Translations under genes and position numbers: made by a program
Part shown: positions 33,201 through 39,479 of the stretch, in pieces
How positions within the stretch are numbered: position 1 is the stretch's first letter
Layout: each line of letters starts with the position of its first letter
Notes under the pieces: generated by a model
Told to the model about the DNA's origin: nothing
Databases searched by the model: none
What the model saw: the letters and a program-made list of their open reading frames with translations, nothing else
NCBI GenBank assembly: GCA_940337035.1
Contig: CALNHX010003609.1
Span: 81,726 to 145,725, forward strand
Direction of reading: 5' to 3'
Length of the DNA stretch: 64,000 nt
Source of the DNA: Agriotes lineatus
Taxonomy: Eukaryota > Arthropoda > Insecta > Coleoptera > Elateridae

Positions 33201-35125
33201 AACCAAACCTCAAAGTTTGTAAAGAATATTTGCAGCAGAATTTTACTCACCTGTGGTTGTGATTTATCGCTTTCGTAAGAAGATGATAGGGGTTGTTCAA
33301 TTTCCAATAGGAGTTGTTTAAACTCCTCTGCTCGACGCATCTGATAGTTTGGGTCAACATTTTTTCTATTTCTTGTTCGCTGAAATACAAAATAATTAAA
33401 ACTATAATAAACAACTACAGAAAAACAATATATGACCGGTAGCATGTAGTTAAATGCAGGCTTTTCACAGCCGTTGTCCATAATGGTAGGTTCTTCCGGA
33501 TTATACCGTTTCACTGCTCATCCTGTCAGCTTTCTAAACGAAAACTTATGAAGAAACTTACAGTGTGAGCACTACTATGGCAAGTTTAAACAGACAACCG
33601 CGGCACAACCCGGAAGAACCTACCATACAGTAACATGTATTCTTTGAAATTAAAATTTTACTTTTGTAGAATTTTATTGGGAAATTGCAGTAGTTTATTA
33701 AAATCAGATTGTACTATTACTATAACAAATTCCTAAATTTTTGAATATGTATAACAGAATTTGACCTACATAGCGTGGTGAAGATTTATCACTCTTGGAA
33801 GGGCATGGCAGTGGCTCATCAAGTTCTAAAAGAAGCTGTCGAAATTCTTGTTCTCGACGGAGTCGATAGCTTTCACTTTTTGCTTGCTGAAATAGATTTA
33901 TTAAAATTTTACATAATTTTACTATATTTTATGAAGACACTACTTAAAAAAAACTTTAATATTGCAATAATATCACAACATTATTTCGAAAACGTGGCTA
34001 ATGCCGACATGAAACAGTGTACAAAATTTCATCATTGACACACTCTGTATGCAGGGTAATTTACTAGCTCATTAACAAACTTTGCCACATGAAAGCTCAT
34101 GTAGTTTTAAGAAAAAAAGTTATATAAACAAGTTTCCAAACATTCTTTGTTTTTGATACCCATATGATGTTTTAGTTTTCTAAAATATTTTGCTTTTTCT
34201 TATAATTCCCTTATTAGTGCAGCTATTTAAACTGAAGGTGGAATACAGCACACTTGGATAGAACCCCTTAAAATGTGATATTATCATTCTTTATAATTAA
34301 CCAGTGGCGGAAATATCGGCAATCTTACAAAAAATTTTTTATCATCCTATAGAAAATTAAAAGCGATCTCATTTAATTCTAGACAGGGTGTATCTTTGAT
34401 TTATATGCTATATCATAGTATTTTGGTAAATTTCATTTTTCTAATTGAGTTAAATTGATTGTTTTGCAAAAACGGTGAAATAAATTACAATAATCAGGTT
34501 TACCAAGATACAATGAGAGATATCAAAACAATCAAAAAGGCACTTTTTGTTTAGAATTAAATAACTTGCCTTAAAATGAGATGGCTTTTAATTTTCTGCA
34601 GTGTCACTATTTTTCTTGTTAAATATAGCACTTACTATCCATATGTCCGCCAGTGGTTGTTTGTAGAACTTAGATGCACTAATAAGAAAATTATAAGAAA
34701 CGACATCTTTTAGACAACTTTAATACCCTGTATATCCAAATACGAATAATTTGTGGACACTGGTTTATATGAACTTTTTTTCTTAAAATTACATCAGATT
34801 TCATCCGACAAAGTTTGTTAATGAGCTAGTAAATCACCCTGTATATGAAATCCACTACGATTTTATAACCTTACCTTTAGTGGTAATTTAGTACGTTGTT
34901 TATTTGCCTCGTGGAACTCCTGGGGGCTATTTACTAGAAAAGAAATAAACGCTTTTTAGAAACTATTACAGTTGGTTCTTCCAGCATTTATTAGCAAGAC
35001 TTACTGCGTCACAGCATATGCTTGCAAATTATTTTTGCAAACGCATGACAAACCAATGTTATGTAGCTCGTTATTTAAAGATAGAATTACTAACCGTTGT
35101 CGTTATTTGCACTCTTGGAGTCCAT
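11853..35125 (-). CDS. Multi-exon gene with tandemly duplicated exons (unknown product)
   Basis: Gene model assembled by reading splice sites on the minus strand. The first coding exon (31 nt) encodes MDSKSANNDN. About fifteen short exons follow, nearly all beginning and ending in phase 0, with near-canonical acceptors (TTTNAG) and donors (GTGAGT, GTAAGT, GTAAGG and similar). Two exon types alternate. Type A contains VDPNYQMRRAEEF-QLLLEIEQPL and has donor context GTGAGTAAAATTCTGC. Type B contains VLLREAT and has donor context GTAANGTTATAAAATTGTTGC. The last visible exons encode 17-residue repeats. The sum is about 740 codons, with no signal peptide, membrane segment or known domain. Introns host a CR1-group LINE, Copia, a giant foldback element and a Helitron. 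The 3' end is not seen. Function is unknown, and some exons may be dead. Confidence 0.55.
12336..12899 (-). CDS. Exon 15 of the minus-strand gene, 17-residue repeats
   Basis: One hundred and eighty-eight phase-0 codons lie between TTTGTGTCTTAG and GTAAGG. A short acidic lead (LTKEEQDIEFENIISEDEKL) is followed by about seven tandem repeats of the form QNQLLEFENPSAEEDRD. A C-terminal block follows, with KEDWDIVSAFINPDS, GRKWIYNPDELK and VPLIDKK. The repeats differ mainly in acidic and asparagine positions. The C-terminal block shares EDW-x6/7-NP-x-S-x5-W with the 51.5-kb gene. No known domain is recognised. Confidence 0.6.
12945..14995 (-). mobile_element. CR1-group LINE, 5'-truncated insertion
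   Basis: A LINE inserted into the tandem repeat-exon unit. The host phrase AATTAATGATTACACG is intact near 12239-12255 but split in the next copy, between 12935 and 15000. The 3' end, on the left, is an (ATT)n tract after AATAAACACA. The 5' end stops inside ORF2 upstream of the reverse transcriptase, as usual for incomplete reverse transcription. Confidence 0.75.
13190..14965 (-). CDS. LINE ORF2 reverse transcriptase (endonuclease missing)
   Basis: An uninterrupted 591-codon frame. Domains in order: a linker, then reverse-transcriptase motifs near residues 140-320 (DYSDFRPISVLPTFSKVLEK, NQSGFRSSHSCTTALL, LLDYSKAFDSINHELL, GVPQGFILGPLLY and the catalytic HMYADDTQIYIS), then a thumb and C-terminus with LSQFSYCSEIFFPSL and RIQNSCLRFIYGMRK. 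YADDTQ places it in the CR1/Jockey superfamily rather than RTE. The endonuclease and ORF1 are absent, so it is not autonomous. The absence of stops suggests a fairly young insertion. Confidence 0.85.
   Translation of the reverse strand: MHKTKSQNSKQIWQSLKTLNIQNSLNYKIPENLSQPDEVNNYFINSVQTLSVDSEVNSYYLKNKHINVTGEFKFETVTEETVTKLVKQIKTNATGSDGINLRMIDLCYSLISKYLTHIINACLTDMVFPDCWKIALVSPLPKSSDPQDYSDFRPISVLPTFSKVLEKIMSDQMRFYLNNFNLIPENQSGFRSSHSCTTALLNITDDILQATDNGKVNILTLLDYSKAFDSINHELLYSIFHYLGFAPNAITLLRSYFNKRYQCVKIDNRISKSQQILQGVPQGFILGPLLYTIYTSNFPNYIKFSKIHMYADDTQIYISFHLSQLNAALEQLSDDLNRLAEMSSKYALILNPNKSCVLLFGREADRPDIQSMVRVAINNTNLPLKNSMKNLGLILDNTFRYMQHINKCIQKAYISLKLLYPHKHYLDPSIKKMLCESLVLSQFSYCSEIFFPSLDSDTSNRIQRIQNSCLRFIYGMRKYDHISHKLSESKWLNMKDRRLLRTASLYHKIIFEKNPPYLYNKIQFRTDVHHLNLRFRGLITPPYHRTALFERSFQYNISKVNNNLPESLKLLTPSLFNKTYSKFLSSQCSEI
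15083..15190 (-). pseudogene. Decayed third copy of the 17-residue-repeat exon
   Basis: The 3' end of the repeat exon is recognisable (WIYNPDKLKMFELSVPLIDKK-like), together with the downstream intron phrase ending AGCAAGCGACGATTTTATAACC on the plus strand. The donor reads AAAAAGTTAAGG instead of AAAAAGGTAAGG and the 5' part is missing. It is probably non-functional. Confidence 0.55.
15420..17776 (+). pseudogene. Copia (Ty1) retrotransposon relic, 5' part: gag, protease, integrase
   Basis: Decayed gag-pol. Gag shows FDGTGFENWKFRMEILL and KSLLIQSIANSQLQHV (15430-15655), continuing through stops with LRSVGAKLEEIDVVCHLLL. The protease signature WYIDSGATNHLVN is at about 16132. The integrase zinc-binding region (WHKRLGHLSYKNLQLLS, ICSVCCESK) and part of the catalytic core (YFVTFLDDYTHFTMVYLLKH) follow, then NLQNLRIFGTVAYAHIP. 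At least six stops or shifts are present. The reverse transcriptase begins with NTRLIDSKWV and is cut at 17776 by the giant foldback element, continuing at 27182. No LTR is recognised. Confidence 0.85.
17777..18630 (+). repeat. Left-arm minisatellite of the foldback element (76-bp unit)
   Basis: Tandem units repeat every 76 bp, clearest at 18035, 18111, 18187, 18263 and 18339. Each is built from about four related submonomers of roughly 19 bp around CACAACGTCCACC, CATAACGCCCACT and similar. The array has more full units than the right arm, so copy number differs between arms. Open frames through it (TTSTLDTTSTAITPTLVTTS) are by-products of a multiple-free 76-bp period and are not genes. Confidence 0.95.
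19035..19277. mobile_element. Hairpin MITE in the left foldback arm
   Basis: About 235 bp, almost entirely palindromic. CAGTCGTGTTCAAATAAATC at the left end is mirrored by GATTTATTTGAACGCGACTG at the right end, and TCTTTCTGATAGCAGGAA is near the centre. TA flanks both sides. The same MITE occupies the matching place in the other arm (24986-25219), so it predates arm formation or was spread by arm-to-arm conversion. Confidence 0.85.
19427..19998 (-). mobile_element. RTE LINE 3' fragment inserted in the left arm
   Basis: The host sequence AGAATTGACCTA is duplicated at 19415-19426 and 19999-20010 (12 bp). The right arm carries the uninterrupted site near 24352. The insert encodes an RTE C-terminus in one clean frame on the minus strand (from about 19998 down to 19439), with IIRPTVTFGSGSWVL, RLRWLGHIIRMETDRTP, GRPKRQWLD and a final KALGLKGL. 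It is a 5'-truncated insertion younger than the palindrome. The ATG at 20071 lies outside the insert. Confidence 0.85.
20494..20951. mobile_element. Possible MITE present only in the left arm
   Basis: A segment of about 460 bp has no counterpart in the right arm, where TAAACAACAGTGTTATATC is continuous near 22830. Its ends TATAGCCTGTTCAGTAAACA and TGTTTACTGAATGCCCTATA are imperfect inverted repeats. Some 38 extra bases to the right are unexplained, so the boundaries are approximate. Confidence 0.45.
21254..22427 (-). other. Unmatched centre of the foldback element with ORF remnants
   Basis: A loop of about 1.17 kb between the arms. On the minus strand two overlapping frames look like one broken protein: REGGSIKGNIQINKTIKTFD then WIRILNMLLEIIG (22019-21831), continuing in another frame as SSYLSNKECKDLLTFEVGKY then IVRPYFYYQ (21858-21670). 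A further phrase, VTNEEISNLMNTTSSEIENL, follows. I do not recognise this protein. It could be a decayed transposase or a captured host segment. Confidence 0.45.
23041..23984. mobile_element. TA-flanked foldback MITE in the right arm
   Basis: CAGCGTGGCCCATTAAGTGT at the left and ACACTTAATGGACTACACTG at the right are inverted repeats extending for at least 55 bp and more loosely over most of the 944 bp. They are flanked by TA. The left arm has the uninterrupted site near 20290. Inside is a two-copy 37-bp direct repeat containing CATATGTAAATTATTATTAG at about 23399-23472. Confidence 0.85.
24428..24914. mobile_element. TA-flanked MITE in the right arm
   Basis: Ends CAGGTCACAGAAACTAGATT and AATCTAGATTTTGTAACCTG are inverted repeats with TA on each side (24426-24427, 24915-24916). 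The left arm shows the empty site as AATTATTTGTAAGTATG at about 19342. No coding potential is seen. Confidence 0.8.
24986..25219. mobile_element. Hairpin MITE in the right foldback arm
   Basis: Counterpart of 19035-19277 in reverse orientation: CAGTCGCGTTCAAATAAATC to GATTTATTTGAACACGACTA. It directly adjoins the next insertion at 25220. Confidence 0.8.
25220..26176. mobile_element. CAGGGTGA-ended foldback MITE in the right arm
   Basis: Ends CAGGGTGAGTCATGTTAATC and GATTAAAATGGCTCACCCGG, with long inverted arms (for example ACAAAATTGTTCGGGGTGAA opposite TTCACCCCGAACAATTTTGT) and TA flanks. The left arm has the empty site as GTGGTTATACAGTCG near 19040. The centre carries C-rich and G-rich tracts and no gene. 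Confidence 0.85.
26579..27173 (-). repeat. Right-arm minisatellite of the foldback element
   Basis: Reverse-complement counterpart of the left array, with fewer full 76-bp units. Terminal units, including the interruption GCGCCTGTTGAGAATAACAT, are present in both arms with only scattered differences. Confidence 0.95.
27182..27420 (+). pseudogene. Copia relic, continuation of reverse transcriptase
   Basis: Directly after the foldback element's target duplication the frame reads LKRDNDGQITKYKARLVA, the conserved start of the Copia reverse transcriptase that follows SKWV at 17776. A 19-bp phrase (AGTATAAGGCAAGGCTTGT) is tandemly duplicated at about 27221-27258. The rest is frameshifted and ends within about 200 bp, so the polymerase core and RNase H are gone. 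Confidence 0.8.
27534..27665 (-). CDS. Exon 14 of the minus-strand gene (type A)
   Basis: Forty-four phase-0 codons lie between TTATTTTTCAG and GTAAGT, with SVDPNYQKCRLKELRGIVLE then ERDKSPQC. It is the last type-A copy before the Copia and foldback insertions. Confidence 0.55.
27748..27927 (-). CDS. Exon 13 of the minus-strand gene (extended type A)
   Basis: Sixty phase-0 codons lie between TTTGTGTAG and GTAAGT. After a lysine-rich lead comes KNVDLDYQMRRAEEFQELLR then EIEQPLPLSTKGDQYPRYH. The PRY ending matches exon 3. Confidence 0.55.
27986..28084 (-). pseudogene. Exon 12 (type B) with a lost splice acceptor
   Basis: YVQSTLKDMVSNPAIAKT then LLVRKATSCIE aligns with exon 7 and retains the donor GTAAAG. 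Where exon 7 has TTTCAG plus a TAC codon, this copy reads TTTCTATAT, so the AG is missing. It is probably skipped unless another AG is used. Confidence 0.5.
28170..28301 (-). CDS. Exon 11 of the minus-strand gene (type A)
   Basis: Forty-four phase-0 codons lie between TTTGTGTTTCAG and GTGAGT, containing NYHMHRAEESRQLISEIEQP then SYKSDKSPQQ. It is very close to exon 4. Confidence 0.6.
28419..28469 (-). CDS. Exon 10 of the minus-strand gene
   Basis: Seventeen phase-0 codons (KMKSKDQTTDSKEHVPE) lie between TTTGTTTTGCAG and GTAAGT. The short, lysine-rich length class resembles exons 6 and 8. Confidence 0.5.
29084..31200 (-). pseudogene. Old CR1-group LINE, endonuclease to reverse transcriptase, heavily decayed
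   Basis: On the minus strand the order runs from 31.2 kb down. First come endonuclease pieces (TEGYALIRKDRFTRSGGVAA, QLWILVETD, then VGDFNIDLL and SSALIDFILSSDKEL at 30.8-30.6 kb). Reverse-transcriptase pieces follow (MPVLSKVLENVICNQLRLYL, RQSGFRPLHSCTTALLK, IMIDFTKAFDTTHHSILL, ILGPLLFTIYTSFF, YADDTQLY) and then a C-terminal piece (SLIFSQFTFCSSLYFPCLSS, RKFYRITNSL). There are many stops and shifts. The motifs match the 13.2-14.97 kb LINE, but this copy is much older. It lies in an intron of the minus-strand gene. Confidence 0.8.
31311..31776 (+). mobile_element. Non-autonomous Helitron
   Basis: Begins TCCTATATAAACG after an A and ends GGGCCAGCTAG before a T, matching the 5'-TC, 3'-CTRR and A/T insertion rule. 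A short 3' hairpin (GGCAAA with TTTGCC) precedes the CTAG end. The 5' section holds a run of CTGACTCACT-type repeats. No Rep or helicase coding is present. It has no terminal inverted repeats and no target duplication, as expected. Confidence 0.7.
31970..32130 (+). pseudogene. LINE C-terminal scrap (RTE-like)
   Basis: A short frame reads SYGCKTWSLTEHEQEKLRCA then ERRIARKK, the region found just after the reverse transcriptase in RTE elements (compare YGSEMWSLSKTEQKKLEIWE near 605). It soon loses frame. Confidence 0.55.
32485..32571 (-). CDS. Exon 9 of the minus-strand gene (type B)
   Basis: Twenty-nine phase-0 codons, including SDYKNVLSNPERTKPVLLRE, lie between CATGTTTCAG and GTAAAG. The next exon in the model lies 4 kb away, beyond an old LINE and a Helitron. 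Confidence 0.5.
32657..32713 (-). CDS. Exon 8 of the minus-strand gene
   Basis: Nineteen phase-0 codons (QANGTDKNSNYKKDKMPRQ) lie between TTTGTGTTGCAG and GTGGGT. It has the same length as exon 6 and a similar context, so the two are probably duplicates. Confidence 0.5.
32779..32880 (-). CDS. Exon 7 of the minus-strand gene (type B)
   Basis: Thirty-four phase-0 codons, with YVQSAPDNVVSSPAITKSVK then LHLREATSCST, lie between CATGTTTCAG and GTAATG. It aligns with exon 12. Confidence 0.5.
32966..33022 (-). CDS. Exon 6 of the minus-strand gene
   Basis: Nineteen phase-0 codons (YSENKKKYDDSRKYNTPSE) lie between TTTGTGTTGCAG and GTGAGC. The intron context is that of type-A exons, so it appears to be a shortened, diverged copy. 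Confidence 0.5.
33088..33165 (-). CDS. Exon 5 of the minus-strand gene (type B)
   Basis: Twenty-six phase-0 codons, reading QKNLISSPFATKYVLLREAI, lie between CATGTTTCAG and the weaker donor GTAATG. The VLLREA block is shared with exons 7, 9 and 12. Confidence 0.5.
33251..33379 (-). CDS. Exon 4 of the minus-strand gene (type A)
   Basis: Forty-three phase-0 codons lie between TTTGTATTTCAG and GTGAGT, including KNVDPNYQMRRAEEFKQLLL then EIEQPLSSSYESDKS. It is the best-preserved type-A copy. Charged residues and a leucine-rich middle suggest a short helix. Confidence 0.6.
33770..33886 (-). CDS. Exon 3 of the minus-strand gene (type A)
   Basis: Acceptor CTATTTCAG and donor GTAGGT enclose 39 phase-0 codons with YRLRREQEFRQLLLELDEPL then KSDKSSPRY. 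This is a divergent copy of the type-A exon at 33251-33379. Confidence 0.55.
34052..34841. mobile_element. CAGGGT-ended foldback MITE in intron 2
   Basis: TTTACTAGCTCATTAACAAA (from 34060) is mirrored by TTTGTTAATGAGCTAGTAAA (to 34833), inside ends CAGGGTAA and TCACCCTG. Looser symmetry spans the whole 790 bp. The right flank is TA and the left is degenerate. No coding capacity is seen. Confidence 0.8.
34875..34933 (-). CDS. Exon 2 of the minus-strand gene
   Basis: Acceptor TTCTTTTCTAG, then 59 nt joining in phase 1 to give VNSPQEFHEANKQRTKLPLK, then donor GTAAGG. The downstream intron starts GTAAGGTTATAAAATCG, the same context as the 12.3-kb and 11.85-kb exons. It ends in phase 0. Confidence 0.55.
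35095..35125 (-). CDS. Exon 1 (coding start) of the minus-strand gene
   Basis: ATG at 35125-35123 starts MDSKSANNDN plus one base. The exon is exactly 31 nt, ends in phase 1 and is followed by GTTAGT. The same length and phase recur in the first exon of the 51.24-kb gene. Confidence 0.55.
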
Positions 35126-35190
35126 ATTAACTCCATGTAGCCGAAATAAAATAATACGAATTAGTCTCTGGCAATCAACATGATTTGCGT

Positions 35191-35304
35191 CTGACGCGTA
35201 AAACAATAATGGCGGACTGAATCCAGAGTTGCCAACCTCATGTATTTTTTCCCCTCCTTCACATGACAATGGCTAACAGTCCGCCATTTGTTTTACGCGT
35301 AAGA
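35191..35304. promoter_or_regulatory. Inverted repeat upstream of the minus-strand gene start
   Basis: ACGCGTAAAACAATAATGGC with GGACTG (35194-35219) is mirrored by CAGTCCGCCATTTGTTTTAC with GCGT (35277-35300), around a 57-nt loop. It lies 66-180 bp upstream of the ATG at 35125. Both arms contain a CCGCCAT core of the kind bound by YY1/Pho-type zinc fingers. A regulatory role is an inference from position and symmetry. Confidence 0.4.
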
Positions 35305-35753
35305 CTGGATCGGAGTGATTACTGAACCGGCTTGCATTTTTTCCCAGTGCAACAATTTACTACATTGAAAATAACATCAAATTATGTTTGCCTTAAATTA
35401 TTATTTCAATATTTAGATTTGTGCTAGTTTAGTACTAAAATGTTTATAAAACAAGTTTTAGTGCAATTAGAAAATGAATTTGAAACACTCAAAGGAATTT
35501 ACTTATTTTTCAATAAACATTTTGGGACTGAATTAATATTTGTAATTGAATAATAAGTTTTTTATAAAAGCTGATTTCAATGGAATTTTAATTATTGAAT
35601 CAATTTAGAGGTGAATAAAATATCAATCAGCCTTTGTAAATAATATCGTTTACAATGTCGCACACCGTATTAAGTGTTAAAGTGTAATATTTGTACTGTG
35701 AAAAAGGCCGTTGTAATAAAATTTGCATAGATTAAAATAACCCGTGTTATTTA

Positions 35754-36745
35754 CAGGGTGTTAAAGAAAAAGGATAACAAACTTTAATGGGAAATAGTAC
35801 TCATAAAAATTACATAAAAAGTTTCTATGAACATTGGTCCGGAAATGCGTTTTAACGTAGCTACAGCCCTGAGAAGGGTGATAGGATTTTGTTTAACTAA
35901 AATAATACAGATAAAGCAAATTTGATGCAATTTGGCATATCCACTCGATTTTGTATGCTGTGTAGGACTGTTGGAAGACCTGGAAGAAAAGTTGGTATAA
36001 GGTTCAGAATGGGTCGTTATGCAAGGGTGGAGAGATGTTGTAACATAACTTGTTACAGTCAATTCTAGTCATATAATCAGAAAGGTTAAACTTTTCTACA
36101 TAAAAAATACTCGTGTTTGGAATTGCTGCGAGCAACAGTTTTCGAGAAAAGCGAACTTAAAAAGTGAAATTCGCTACTTCAGGAGCGTAATCCTTCACCC
36201 TTCTCGGGGTTGTAGCTGTATAGCTATAGTATAGTGGTTTGTTCCCATTTTTTAACGCCCTAGAGTGTAACAGGGTAACAAACCTTAAGGGGTGATAATA
36301 CTCACCAAAATAAGATAAAAAGTTCCTATGAACCTAGGTCCGAAAATGCATCTTAAGAGAATAGTAAAGGAAACAGAATTATGCTCCTGAAGTAGCAAAT
36401 TTCAATTTTTTATTTTCGTTTTCCTCAAAAACTATTGCTGTCAGCGACTATAAACAAGAACACCCTTTTTATGTAGAAAAGTCTAACATTTTTGAAGATT
36501 TCACCAGACTTGACTAAAATATTGGCTGTAAAAGATTATTATAAAAACATCTTGTATAAACGACCCCTTCTGAACCTTATACCAACTTTTTTCTTCAAGT
36601 TCATCTAATCCAGTATATAAAATCGCGTAGATATGGCAAATGACACCAACTTTACTTTATCAGTATTATTTTAATTAAATAAACTTGTTTATTTATTACT
36701 TCTCAAGGCTGTGGCTGCGTTAATATGCATTTCCAGACATATGTT
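35754..36745. mobile_element. CAGGGTG-ended foldback MITE, partly duplicated
   Basis: Starts CAGGGTGTTAAAG. The segment GTTGGTATAAGGTTCAGAA (about 35990) is mirrored by TTCTGAACCTTATACCAAC (about 36570), and GCAAATTTGATGCAATTTGG is mirrored loosely near 36630-36660. A second copy of the left-end phrase (AAAAAGTTCCTATGAAC) lies inside at about 36327. The right terminus is not recognisable. No protein is encoded. Confidence 0.65.
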
Positions 36746-38160
36746 TAGCGGAACTTTTATTATCTGATGAAACAAGATTACGACAATATTGGGTCATCAC
36801 AAACCCAGCCGCCCGGAATGGTGGTAATAAAGGATTGCCGGCTGGCTTAATCGAGAAGGGCGTGGTTATTCCGAGATTCGTTCGCTACACCGGGCAAGAG
36901 CTCGATAACTTATGAAGGGGGATGTAATGCCTTGAGCGCCACCGTTTTTCTGTCCATAATTGTGAACGATTTCTTAAAAGCGGAAAGAGTAAGAGTGTGT
37001 TGTCGACTGCTGCACCGACGTCCTTCCTAGCGCTGTCTCCGATGGAACCTACCGTAAGTGGTTTTCTACAGCTAGAACCTTTTACGTTCAAATACAGGAA
37101 AGATCGCATGGAACAACCTTCAGATCAAAAGAAAACATAGAGTAATTAAAATTCAATCTATTGATGTTAAAACACCAACATTACGTTGTACAAGGATCAC
37201 AGTTGACTTAATTACTGAATCCTAAGCCCTACATGACGTCATGATGATTTACAACCTGCTAAATATTCTCATCGGTAATCTTACTTAACTATTTACAGGA
37301 TTATTAATTCATGAAACTATTATGGCTGTCTTTGCCGTTATATGAACGTTATACGAGGTTTTTTAAACGTGTGTCACTTTAATTTGTTTCCGCGGCACTA
37401 TTTCCCGTAGCGAAACTGATTGCCGTTTATATTAATGCAAATTTTACACAGTAGGTACCTTGCAAGATTCTGGCTGTGGTTTGTGCTGCTGATGTCCCTC
37501 TGAAACGCGCTAAAGCCTTTGTCGCTGCAGGAGCTGCTAGAGAATTCGGGAAGCCCAATAGAAACAGAATGGGCAAGCGATGCTGAATTATTTTTAAAAA
37601 TATTTTCTGAATAAAATTTGATTTAAAAAATTATTCATAAACTTTAATTGCTCATTCTGAATTAGGCATTAGCAATTAAAATTTACAAATTATTTCTTAA
37701 ATAAAACAGTACAACTTTTAATGTAAATAAAACAATTATTTAAGAACAGCACTAGTAAAAAACTTTATTAATGTAGTAAATACATTCAGCAGAAGTAATA
37801 TACAACAAATATTAAATTCTAGAACAAAAAAATTAATGCTTATAAAAGAACATCGAAATAAATAAAATATAAGTATTATTTATAAACATAATGAATAAAT
37901 AACAACCTACTTTGTAGCCATTTTCTTCTGATGTTCTTGGGTAATGGAGGTATTCGGCTTGTTCTTACCCTTGACAAATTTGAAGATTAAGGAAGTAGTG
38001 CACTTACTTAATAACAAATTTTCGCAGGCGTGAGCATCGTCCGGGCAGTTTCTCCAAAAGCTTTGATGAGTTGTAGAACTGCTTGAAGTTATTCTTCAAA
38101 GTAGGTTGAAAATCGGTAACAGTAAGAATTGCATATAAATAATCCTGAATAGTTTTGATA
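36746..38160. other. Mostly non-coding; one short coding-looking segment
   Basis: The only protein-like stretch is at about 37465-37586 (+), reading AVVCAADVPLKRAKAFVAAG then FGKPNRNRMGKRC and a stop. It is unrecognised and has no clear start. A GC-richer stretch near 36.8-37.1 kb holds no convincing gene. The remainder is AT-rich. Confidence 0.3.
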
Positions 38161-38164
38161 AATA

Positions 38165-38370
38165 ATCTAACGTTGATTATTACACACAACTGTGACATGA
38201 CTGATATCTACAAAATATAAATGCGAGCAACACACTTACATATAATTTTGCCCGTACCAAGATTCATCGTGCTGGTTGCCCTTAAAAAACTGCCCTCGGA
38301 GCAGTTTTCATTGCAACCAGCACTTGACCCTTGGCGTGTGCAAAATTATCGGTAAGTATTTCTCGCCCTT
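38165..38370. repeat. Short hairpin related to the giant foldback arms
   Basis: GCGAGCAACACACTTACATA then ATAATTTTGCCC, ending TCGTGCTGGTTGCC (38224-38280), is imperfectly mirrored by GGCAACC-like sequence through TGCAAAATTATCGGTAAGTA to 38366. The arms of the 9.4-kb element contain GCGGGCGACATACTTAC, AATAATTTTGCCC and TCGTGCTGGTCTCG in the same order, and an AACTGTCACATAACTGATATC phrase like the one at 38186-38206. It looks like a deleted relative. Confidence 0.6.
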
Positions 38371-39281
38371 GTTATATAACTAATGAAAATTACCACTGTT
38401 GCTTGTTAGTTCCTTATTTTATAAAGGAAACAAATTAGCTGATACGTCAAAGCATGTATATACATTTAAAGATGTCAAAGGCTGATTATAACATGAACAT
38501 AAAACTGTATTAGCCTCTACCACATTTGAAGGAGTACCTAACGATTACTTCTAATGCTTCGGAAGCTAAGGAACGAGGTACAGAAATTTATGAAAATGCT
38601 TAAGACAGACTGACCTGTACAGTACCAATTTGTTGCAGCCAGGAAGGCAGGAATACTTCTTTTTCGTGCTGACCATTATTACCACGCAAAGGACATCCAT
38701 AACTGAAAAAATTCAAGTATTAGTTAGATGGGTAGATGACGCAATATTACAAAATTAACTATGGATGTTTATTTGGTTATGTCCTTATAAACAAACTAAG
38801 AATATACATTCAGGAGCTGAATCAAAGCGATAGACATGAGAATTAACAAGTATTTAAACAAAATATAGGTAATACTTACTGTTAACTAGCAAAGCGACGC
38901 ACTTAACCTCAACAAGCAAAAAGTTACTGCGTGCGGAAGCGCAAGGTTCTGTTGCGTCAAAAATCGACATTCTTGTCTGCACCTACAGGTTATAAATTTC
39001 CTCCCGACCCTAAGGGGTGGCCCCGACAAACTTTTTGTTGCTTAATCATAGGTCTCAGTTTCATTCCTGTGGGGTTGATTGAGTAGCTCGATTTATTGTT
39101 GCTGGTTATAAGCCTGGATAAAGGAGGTAGGACATCTACAAATCCGGCCTACAACCTACTTGGAGATGTATCATAACTATATGTTCCTAAAACTGTTAAC
39201 CAAGCCGGAATATGGACGAAACTTAAGAGATACAACATGGCAACGAAATGGAAAAAGCGATTATAGAAATATTAAAAACTA
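38371..39281. other. No recognisable gene
   Basis: AT-rich sequence without credible open frames or clear repeats. Confidence 0.4.
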
Positions 39282-39479
39282 CGAGGGGGGTTTTTTATAT
39301 TCGCGGAATGGCTAGGTTGGCTGTGGAAAAACAAGCATTTCATTTTTTACTAACAATTGTCAATACTTTCTGGGTAGAAATGTCAAATTTCACACCGATA
39401 TTTATGATAGTGGTTCCGCTTTAGTTAAAAGATTAGGTTAATACATGAAAACAGTACCGCGTTGATTGTTGTAAGCAAT

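Noticed and set aside
36885..37109. Minus-strand 74-codon frame in a GC-richer patch
   Set aside because: No homology recognised, no splice signals, length expected by chance in this composition.
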